DNA of 6,263 nt, from positions 1 to 6,263 of the forward strand of contig JAUMSA010000017.1 of the NCBI GenBank assembly GCA_031293105.1. The letters are read 5' to 3'. The notes beneath the pieces were generated by a model. The model made no database searches and had not been told where the DNA came from. It saw nothing but the letters and a program-made list of their open reading frames with translations. The translations under genes and the position numbers were made by a program. This document shows positions 1 through 4,212 of the stretch, piece by piece. Every line of letters starts with the position of its first letter. The stretch's first letter is position 1. The DNA is from Butyricicoccus sp. Lineage in GTDB: Bacteria > Bacillota > Clostridia > Oscillospirales > Butyricicoccaceae.

Positions 1-50
1 ATTCAGGCAGACGGGTAGAAACCGTCAATAAATATACGGAGGTATGGCAC

Positions 51-671
51 ATGAATCTATTTGAAACAGTCAAGGCGGCTGTCACAGTACGGCAGGCCGC
101 CGAACACTACGGGCTGAAAGCGGAACGTGGCGGCATGGTGCGCTGCCCGTTTCATGATGACCGGCATCCTAGCATGAAGCTGAACGAGAGCTATTTCTAC
201 TGCTTCGGCTGCGGAGCCACCGGTGATGTGATCGACTTCGTGGCAAGTCTGTTTGGCCTTGGCAGCTACGAGGCCGCACAAAAGCTGGCTTACGACTTCG
301 GCATCGACCCGGACAAGCCGCCCGCTGCGGCGGCGCTATCAAAACCGAAATACCCGCTGGCAAGGGCGTTCCGACAAGAGGAGCTGTACTGTCAGCGGGT
401 ATTGTGCGATTATCTGCACCTTCTGGAGAGCTGGAAGGTGCAGTATGCACCAAAAGCACCGGAAGAAGTCTTAGACGATCACTTTGTGGAGGCTTGCCAG
501 ATGCTTGACCGTATCGAGTATCTGGCGGATATTCTGGCCTTTGCAGAGCTGGAAATCCGTGTAAAAACGGTGGATATGCTCCATCGGGACGGCACGATTG
601 AGAAACTGGAAGAACGCTTGGAGCGGCTGAAAAAGGAGGCGAGAACCCATGAAGAACAGGAAATTTGCTGA
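51..671 (+). CDS. CHC2 zinc-finger protein (DnaG-type primase N-terminal domain)
   Basis: This 206-aa protein has the zinc-binding domain of DnaG-type primases. The ligands Cys32, His35, Cys51 and Cys54 are visible in CPFHDD...FYCFGCGATGD, followed by the usual GDVIDFV helix. The family (CHC2, Pfam PF01807) binds DNA template in primases. Here no TOPRIM catalytic domain follows: residues ~95-206 are mostly charged helix, with possible coiled coil at ~180-206, so the protein alone should not polymerise primers. The start at 51 is supported by GGAGG at 38-42 with 8-nt spacing; the frame is open upstream to the window edge, but that site favours ATG 51. It overlaps the next gene by 23 nt, indicating translational coupling with the helicase. 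Proteins of this type are common in Firmicute ICEs and IMEs. The domain call is firm; the role in element replication is inferred. Confidence 0.88.
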   Translation: MNLFETVKAAVTVRQAAEHYGLKAERGGMVRCPFHDDRHPSMKLNESYFYCFGCGATGDVIDFVASLFGLGSYEAAQKLAYDFGIDPDKPPAAAALSKPKYPLARAFRQEELYCQRVLCDYLHLLESWKVQYAPKAPEEVLDDHFVEACQMLDRIEYLADILAFAELEIRVKTVDMLHRDGTIEKLEERLERLKKEARTHEEQEIC

Positions 672-2013
672 TGGCCCCGTCTGGTTTGACGGCACCAATA
701 TCAACGAGGCATTGTTCTGTGATGAGTTTCTGAGCCGCCACAAAATCATCTTTGCCAATGGCGCTTTCTTCACACCGAACGGTAGAGTGACGGATGTTCT
801 TCCTCTGCGTGGGGAGATTTACGAGGAATTGAAGTGCTGTGCTGTGAACAACATCCCCCGGAAGATCACCAACATTCTGGAGGTATTGAAGCTGGCGGCC
901 CATGTGGAAGATTTCCCGCCGGAGGCAGACCGCATCCATCTGACAAACGGCACCTTGAAGCTGGATGGTACGTTCACCGAAGGCAGGCCGGAAATTGTGC
1001 GAAGCCGGTTGCCGGTGGCGTATCTTCCAGACACACCAAAACCTGATTGCTGGCTGGCGTTTCTGGACGGCTTGCTCTACCCGGAGGACATCCCCACCTT
1101 ACAGGAGTTTATCGGCTACTGTCTGATTCCCAGCAACAAAGGCCAGCGGATGATGGTGATTAAGGGAGAGGGCGGCGAGGGCAAGTCCCAGATTGGCGCT
1201 GTGCTGTCTGTTCTGTTCGGCTCCAACATGAAAGACGGCAGTATTGGGAAAATCTCCGAAAACCGCTTTGCCAGAGCCGATTTGGAGCATATCCTCCTGT
1301 GTGTGGATGACGATATGCGCATGGAGGCTTTGCGGCAGACCAACTATGTGAAATCCATCGTTACCGCCCAAGGCAAGATGGATTTGGAGCGCAAGGGCAA
1401 GCAGAGCTATCAGGGGTGGATGACCGCCCGGCTGCTGGCTTTCTCCAACGGCGATTTGCAGGCTCTTTTTGACCGCAGTGATGGCTTTTATCGCCGTCAG
1501 CTTATTCTCACCACCAAGGCGAAGCCAGCGGACAGAAAAGACGATCCAGACCTTGCGGAGAAGATGAAAGCCGAGGTGGAGGGTATTTTCCTCTGGGCTT
1601 TTGAGGGCCTACGACGGCTGGTGTCCAATAACTTCAAATTCACAGAAAGCCAACGCACTAAGGAAAATCGGGAGGCTGTGAAGCGGGATAACAACAATGT
1701 GTATGATTTTCTGAAATCCGAGGGTTATATCCGTCTGAAAGCGGACAGCAGCATCAGCTCCAAGGAGCTGTATGAGATTTACGGGATGTGGTGCGAGGAA
1801 AACAGTCTGACTGCCTTGAAACGGCGCAGCTTCAGCGATGCGGTCATAGCCAGCCAGAGCAAGTATCATCTGGAATACTGCAACAAGATCACCAACGCTG
1901 CCGGACGGCGGGTGTGGGGCTTCTACGGGATTGAAGCGGTTGCCAGACCCAATATAAACGGGTTTTTTGAAGTTTCGGAACGTACGTACGTACCGGAGGA
2001 ATGGCGAGACTAA
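649..2013 (+). CDS. D5/P4-family superfamily-3 DNA helicase (phage/plasmid primase-helicase)
   Basis: The 454-aa protein resembles the helicase half of phage P4 alpha and poxvirus D5 proteins. A Walker A motif, GEGGEGKS, lies at residues 173-180. The acidic Walker B stretch LLCVDDDM is at ~217-223. The SF3 motif C region LLAFSN (~262-267) has its sensor Asn and is followed by GFYRRQLIL with the likely arginine finger (R282/R283). Residues ~90-165 fit the D5 N-terminal region, and ~350-430 look like the winged-helix C-terminal part. No archaeo-eukaryotic primase active site is visible at the N terminus, so it is probably helicase-only and works with the upstream CHC2 protein. GGAGG at 635-639 is 9 nt before the ATG, which lies inside the end of the preceding gene. 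The last codons contain the tetranucleotide run ACGTACGTACGTAC (1980-1993), which recurs in the downstream structured region. NCBI-style naming would be phage/plasmid primase, P4 family. Confidence 0.87.
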   Translation: MKNRKFADGPVWFDGTNINEALFCDEFLSRHKIIFANGAFFTPNGRVTDVLPLRGEIYEELKCCAVNNIPRKITNILEVLKLAAHVEDFPPEADRIHLTNGTLKLDGTFTEGRPEIVRSRLPVAYLPDTPKPDCWLAFLDGLLYPEDIPTLQEFIGYCLIPSNKGQRMMVIKGEGGEGKSQIGAVLSVLFGSNMKDGSIGKISENRFARADLEHILLCVDDDMRMEALRQTNYVKSIVTAQGKMDLERKGKQSYQGWMTARLLAFSNGDLQALFDRSDGFYRRQLILTTKAKPADRKDDPDLAEKMKAEVEGIFLWAFEGLRRLVSNNFKFTESQRTKENREAVKRDNNNVYDFLKSEGYIRLKADSSISSKELYEIYGMWCEENSLTALKRRSFSDAVIASQSKYHLEYCNKITNAAGRRVWGFYGIEAVARPNINGFFEVSERTYVPEEWRD

Positions 2014-2033
2014 CCCAAGCTCCAAATAGGGGA

Positions 2034-2068
2034 CCCCGGCGAAACCCAGCATAGCGGTTTCGCTGGGG
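2034..2068 (+). repeat. 13-bp inverted repeat (hairpin 1 of the structured block)
   Basis: CCCCGGCGAAACC (2034-2046) pairs with GGTTTCGCTGGGG (2056-2068) through 12 Watson-Crick pairs and one G-T pair. The 9-nt loop can itself close two more G-C pairs around ATA. No U-tract follows, so this is not an intrinsic terminator of the helicase gene. Confidence 0.8.
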
Positions 2069-2093
2069 AGAGGACGAGCAGCGAAATGAGTGA

Positions 2094-2115
2094 GCTCTCG
2101 CCGCAAGGTGGGAGC
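2094..2115 (+). repeat. GNRA-capped hairpin (hairpin 2 of the structured block)
   Basis: Bases 2094-2102 pair with 2107-2115 around the tetraloop GCAA. Two of nine pairs are G-U wobbles, which are stable only in RNA. This is one of the better hints that the block acts as a + strand transcript. Confidence 0.7.
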
Positions 2116-2229
2116 GAGGGATATGGAGCTTGTGAGGACGAGTACGTATGTACGCAGCGATTTACCCGAAAACACCAATAGTATGATTTTCTCGTGCTGC
2201 CTGTCCCCTATTTGGGAGGTTAAGAATCA

Positions 2230-2259
2230 GGTCAAATGAAAACAGGAAACTATTTGACC
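2230..2259. repeat. 8-bp inverted repeat upstream of mob genes
   Basis: GGTCAAAT (2230-2237) and ATTTGACC (2252-2259) are perfect inverted copies separated by 14 nt. It is the first of three hairpins between the structured block and the mobilization operon. It could be a protein-binding site or part of an oriT. Confidence 0.55.
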
Positions 2260-2266
2260 CGGTGCA

Positions 2267-2314
2267 GAAATCTGTTCACGGAAATGTGCTTCTCTGAACC
2301 GTGAAGCAGATTTC
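2267..2314. repeat. 15-bp inverted repeat upstream of mob genes, candidate oriT arm
   Basis: GAAATCTGTTCACGG (2267-2281) pairs with CCGTGAA-G-CAGATTTC (2299-2314): 15 pairs interrupted only by a bulged G at 2306, with a 17-nt loop. There is no T-run, so it is not a terminator. MOBV relaxases such as MobM of pMV158 recognise inverted repeats next to the nick site, so this is a reasonable candidate for relaxase or accessory-protein binding. The nick site itself cannot be assigned. Confidence 0.6.
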
Positions 2315-2445
2315 CGAAATCATGGGGAAATGCACGATTGGAACCAAAGTCACACGAAAAAGGAAAGTCGGTAGGTGTCGCTTATGGGCAGGACATCATA
2401 TCGGCCAACGAAAACGCAATTTATGAAAACCAAATATTTCACGAT

Positions 2446-2490
2446 ACAGCGAAGCTGATACGCCAGAGAGCGTACCGGCTTCGCTGTTTT
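2446..2490 (+). terminator. Two-tier hairpin followed by TTTT: terminator/attenuator-like, or oriT hairpin
   Basis: ACAGCGAAGC (2446-2455) pairs perfectly with GCTTCGCTGT (2478-2487). Inside it, TACGC (2459-2463) pairs with GCGTA (2470-2474) around a 6-nt loop. The outer arm ends in a T-rich TTTTGTT. The form is that of an intrinsic terminator ending 28 nt before the 72-aa gene. It could shut off read-through from the replication genes or act as an attenuator for the mob operon. Being next to the relaxase operon, it could equally be an oriT hairpin. The structure is certain; the role is not. Confidence 0.45.
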
Positions 2491-2517
2491 GTTATCTCAG
2501 AAATGGAGGATTTGAAT

Positions 2518-2736
2518 ATGAGTGTACGCAACGAAATCAAGGCACAGATCATTCGTGCCGGTTATACCATGCAGGAGGCCGTTGACCTTCTGCATGAAGA
2601 ATATGACTGGTCGGACAGTGTTTCCAACCTGTCCGCCAAGCTGCAACGAGAGAGCATCCGCTATAAAGAGGTCAAGGAGCTGGCCGATGTGCTGGGCTAT
2701 GACCTTGTCTGGGTAAAGAGGAGGGACGAACGATGA
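2518..2736 (+). CDS. Small HTH-like protein preceding the relaxase, possible regulator or relaxosome accessory
   Basis: This 72-aa protein starts at ATG 2518, chosen because GGAGG at 2505-2509 sits 8 nt upstream. The longer in-frame start at 2338 has no such site and would make a hairpin region coding. Its helical sequence (IKAQIIRAGYTMQEAVDLL...SNLSAKLQRESIRYKEVKELADVLGYDLVWV) has the spacing of an XRE-type helix-turn-helix: a first helix, the Ser-Asn-Leu-Ser-Ala-Lys-Leu recognition-like stretch, and a closing LADVLGY segment. The stop overlaps the relaxase start (ATGA, 2733-2736), so the two are translationally coupled. Such genes are often found just upstream of Mob genes in clostridial elements. 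It may bind the upstream repeats as a repressor or help position the relaxase; the sequence does not say which. Confidence 0.75.
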   Translation: MSVRNEIKAQIIRAGYTMQEAVDLLHEEYDWSDSVSNLSAKLQRESIRYKEVKELADVLGYDLVWVKRRDER

Positions 2737-3719
2737 TGAAACCGCAGCACGCTATTTTACGCTTTGCAAAGTATAAAGGCCCGGAGATTGCCAATATCGA
2801 AGCCCACAACGAGCGCACGAAGGATAAGTACGCCAGCAACCCGGACATTGACCCAAGCCGCAGCCACCTCAATTTCCATCTGATTGAGCCGGAACGCAGA
2901 TACCGGGCGGAGGCAGAGCGGCAGATCAAGGAGGCCGGATGCCGCACTCGCTCTGACAGCGTGCGGCTGGTGGAGGCGCTGGTGACCGCCTCACCGGAGT
3001 TCTTCCAAGGCAAGAAAAAGGCTGAAATCAAAGCCTTTTTCCAGGAAGCGGTCACCTTTATCCAGCAGCATCAAGACCCCAAGACCATTGTTTCCGCAGC
3101 GGTGCATTTGGACGAGAAAACGCCCCATATGCACCTTTCTTTTGTCCCGCTGACCGAGGATGGGCGGCTCTGTGCCAAGGAAATCCTTGGGAACAGGAAA
3201 AAGATGACCTGGTGGCAGGACAAGTTCTGGGAACACATGGTACAGAAATACCCCGATCTGGAGCGTGGGGAGAGTGCCAGCAAAACCGGGCGTGACCACA
3301 TCCCGCCGAGGGTATTTAAGGAGATGACCCGGCTGAGTAAGCAGAAAGCCAAAATCGAGGAAGTTTTGGCTGGCGTCAACGCTTTCAATGCCAAAAGCAA
3401 GGCGGCGGAGATTGGAAAACTGCTGGATCAGTATATCCCGGCGGTGGAACAGATGCACACCACCTTGAAGAAGTATCAGGTGGCATTCACGAAAACCACC
3501 AAAGAAAACAAGAAGCTAAAAACTGAGAACGCACAGTTAGAGGAATCACTGGATAAAGCCAATCAGAAAAGCACCTTGAAGCAGCTTGCCGATGCGAAGT
3601 TGCGGCGGGACTATGAGGACGCCGTGGCGGTGCTGGAGCGGATTCCGAAGGAAGTGCTGGATGTGTATGTCCGTGGCAATCACGGGAGGAAGGAGCGGCC
3701 TATTGAACAAAGTTTATGA
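2733..3719 (+). CDS. MOBV-family relaxase (Mob/Pre, plasmid recombination/mobilization protein)
   Basis: This 328-aa protein matches the Mob_Pre family (PF01076; MobM of pMV158). Motif I is HNER with His25, equivalent to the catalytic His22 of MobM that attacks the DNA at nic. The second conserved block is DIDPSRSHLNFHLI (~38-51). The metal-binding motif HLDEKTPHMH spans 125-134 (His125, Asp127, Glu128, His132, His134). A long helical, coiled-coil-like C-terminal region follows (~195-300). The protein should cleave one strand at oriT, remain bound to it, and start transfer through a helper system. It is shorter than MobM (494 aa), mainly in the C-terminal part. ATG 2733 lies 8 nt after an AAAGAGGAGGG site and overlaps the stop of the previous gene; the second ATG at 2736 is an alternative. 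Confidence 0.93.
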   Translation: MMKPQHAILRFAKYKGPEIANIEAHNERTKDKYASNPDIDPSRSHLNFHLIEPERRYRAEAERQIKEAGCRTRSDSVRLVEALVTASPEFFQGKKKAEIKAFFQEAVTFIQQHQDPKTIVSAAVHLDEKTPHMHLSFVPLTEDGRLCAKEILGNRKKMTWWQDKFWEHMVQKYPDLERGESASKTGRDHIPPRVFKEMTRLSKQKAKIEEVLAGVNAFNAKSKAAEIGKLLDQYIPAVEQMHTTLKKYQVAFTKTTKENKKLKTENAQLEESLDKANQKSTLKQLADAKLRRDYEDAVAVLERIPKEVLDVYVRGNHGRKERPIEQSL

Positions 3720-3885
3720 TAATCCGAAGTATAATGCGGCATTTGACCGCTGTATTGATGTAATGGCGAAATTGATGCTGAAATACGGCAGTCAGGTTTT
3801 GGAGAAGCGGGAGAGCATCCCTCCCCTTTCTCCAGATGGACAGCCTGACAAGAAAGAAGCCGGTATTTTAGATCAAGCTGCTTAA
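3703..3885 (+). CDS. Small protein of unknown family following the relaxase (TTG start)
   Basis: This 60-aa ORF begins at TTG 3703 (M/L-NKVYDNPKYNAAFDRC...) and overlaps the last 17 nt of the relaxase gene. The start is supported by a strong GGGAGGAAGGAG stretch at 3684-3695, 7 nt upstream. The frame reaches back to an ATG at 3586, but that part is an out-of-frame shadow of the relaxase with odd Trp/Cys/Met-rich composition. The body is a helix (NAAFDRCIDVMAKLMLKYGSQVL), then a polar Pro-rich tail. I do not recognise a family. Coupling to the relaxase suggests a role in mobilization or its control; this is context only. Confidence 0.65.
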   Translation: MNKVYDNPKYNAAFDRCIDVMAKLMLKYGSQVLEKRESIPPLSPDGQPDKKEAGILDQAA

Positions 3886-3896
3886 AAATAGAATTT

Positions 3897-3945
3897 ACAC
3901 GTTGCGTAATTATTGAGCATGTGCTATAATAGTTACGCAACGTGT
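3897..3945. repeat. Long palindrome over the recombinase-operon promoter
   Basis: ACACGTTGCGTAA (3897-3909) and TTACGCAACGTGT (3933-3945) are perfect 13-bp inverted copies. Between them, TTAT (3910-3913) can pair with ATAA (3926-3929), and AGCA (3916-3919) with TGCT (3922-3925), so nearly the whole 49 nt is self-complementary. The -35 element lies in the left arm and the -10 inside. The right arm is followed by TTTCTTTGTTT. It may be an operator bound by the HTH protein encoded downstream, a terminator for the mob operon, or both. Confidence 0.75.
3902..3930 (+). promoter_or_regulatory. Sigma-70-type promoter of the HTH-recombinase operon
   Basis: TTGCGT (3902-3907) and a consensus TATAAT (3925-3930) are separated by exactly 17 nt. 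The -10 box is preceded by TGC, an extended -10. Transcription would start near 3937, about 33 nt before the HTH gene. Its position inside the palindrome suggests repression by a protein bound to both arms, probably linking excision to a regulator. Confidence 0.75.
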
Positions 3946-3969
3946 TTCTTTGTTTATGGAGATGATGTG

Positions 3970-4212
3970 ATGGACTGCAAAACCAAAATCAAAGAATTGC
4001 GGGAATTGACCGGAATGAACCGCAAGGAATTTTGTAAATATTTTAATATCCCCTATCGGACGGTGACGGAATGGGAATTGGACAATCGTCATGCGCCGGA
4101 ATATGTGCTGCGGCTGCTGGAGTATTACATTCACAAAGAGGGATTGGTAAAGCCACCGGCAGATACAGAAAACGCCGGAGAAAGGAGTTCCCGCTATGAA
4201 AAGAAGGACTAA
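3970..4212 (+). CDS. Small helix-turn-helix protein upstream of the recombinase
   Basis: This 80-aa protein starts at ATG 3970, 8 nt after GGAG at 3958-3961. The upstream in-frame ATG at 3913 lies before the predicted transcription start inside the promoter palindrome, so it is not used. Residues ~5-50 (KIKELRELTGMNRKEFCKYF, then IPYRTVTEWE) form an XRE-like HTH: helix 2 MNRKEFCKYF, recognition helix YRTVTEWE. The tail (~58-80) is polar. Its stop overlaps the recombinase start by 17 nt, so the two are coupled. It may be an autoregulator of its palindromic promoter or a recombination directionality factor; large serine recombinases need such a small DNA-binding partner for excision. Which of these applies cannot be told from sequence. 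Confidence 0.83.
   Translation: MDCKTKIKELRELTGMNRKEFCKYFNIPYRTVTEWELDNRHAPEYVLRLLEYYIHKEGLVKPPADTENAGERSSRYEKKD

Larger units (their letters stand above)
2016..2218 (+). ncRNA. Candidate structured non-coding RNA (or structured DNA site), unclassified
   Basis: No ORF here looks like a gene, but the block folds strongly. An outer stem joins 2020-2034 to 2203-2218: 15 pairs, with one bulged G at 2216, and 11 consecutive perfect pairs between AAATAGGGGAC and GTCCCCTATTT. Directly inside lies a 13-pair hairpin (2034-2046 with 2056-2068, one G-T pair). A second hairpin, 2094-2102 with 2107-2115, has nine pairs (two wobble) and a GCAA tetraloop, a classic RNA GNRA loop. An alternative helix, CAAGCTCC (2016-2023) with GGAGCTTG (2125-2132), would cross the outer stem as a pseudoknot or switch. 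GAGGACGAG occurs at 2070-2078 and 2134-2142. Wobble pairs and a GNRA loop favour RNA on the + strand, but a hairpin-rich replication or transfer origin is possible. I do not recognise a described RNA family. The strand call is tentative. Confidence 0.5.
2220..2517 (+). other. Non-coding region upstream of the relaxase operon, candidate oriT
   Basis: These ~300 bases hold no convincing gene. They contain three inverted repeats (2230-2259, 2267-2314, 2446-2487) and lie immediately upstream of the relaxase operon, where the oriT of MOBV plasmids is normally placed. A frame is open from 2338 into the next gene, but it runs through the 2446-2487 hairpin and has no Shine-Dalgarno, so I read it as non-coding. 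I looked for the pMV158-type nick sequence (TAGTGTG/TTA) and found only a weak resemblance near 2370-2385 (GTAGGTGTCGCTTA), not enough to place nic. The assignment rests on position and structure only. Confidence 0.4.

Noticed and set aside
1..50. Tail of an upstream gene
   Set aside because: Two forward frames stop within the first 31 bases, and the third is continuous with the CHC2 gene; too short to assign.
169..939. 256-aa open frame on the - strand
   Set aside because: It is antisense to the CHC2 and helicase genes, has low-complexity Ser/Pro/Arg-rich composition and no family resemblance; it is a shadow of the real coding frames.
1609..2178. 189-aa open frame on the - strand
   Set aside because: It overlaps the helicase end and the structured block, with no ribosome site or recognisable domain.
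2016..2218. Group II intron or IscB/TnpB guide RNA remnant
   Set aside because: No domain V signature, reverse transcriptase, IscB or TnpB gene is visible nearby.
2338..2517. N-terminal extension of the 72-aa protein from ATG 2338
   Set aside because: There is no Shine-Dalgarno, and it would translate through a terminator-like hairpin; GGAGG points to ATG 2518.
3586..3702. ATG start for the small ORF after the relaxase
   Set aside because: The extra 39 residues are an out-of-frame copy of relaxase coding sequence; the ribosome site favours TTG 3703.
3897..3945. Invertible promoter (phase-variable switch)
   Set aside because: Only 23 nt lie between the arms, which is short for a recombinase-driven inversion, and the -35 is in an arm; operator or terminator is simpler. 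Kept only as a remote option.
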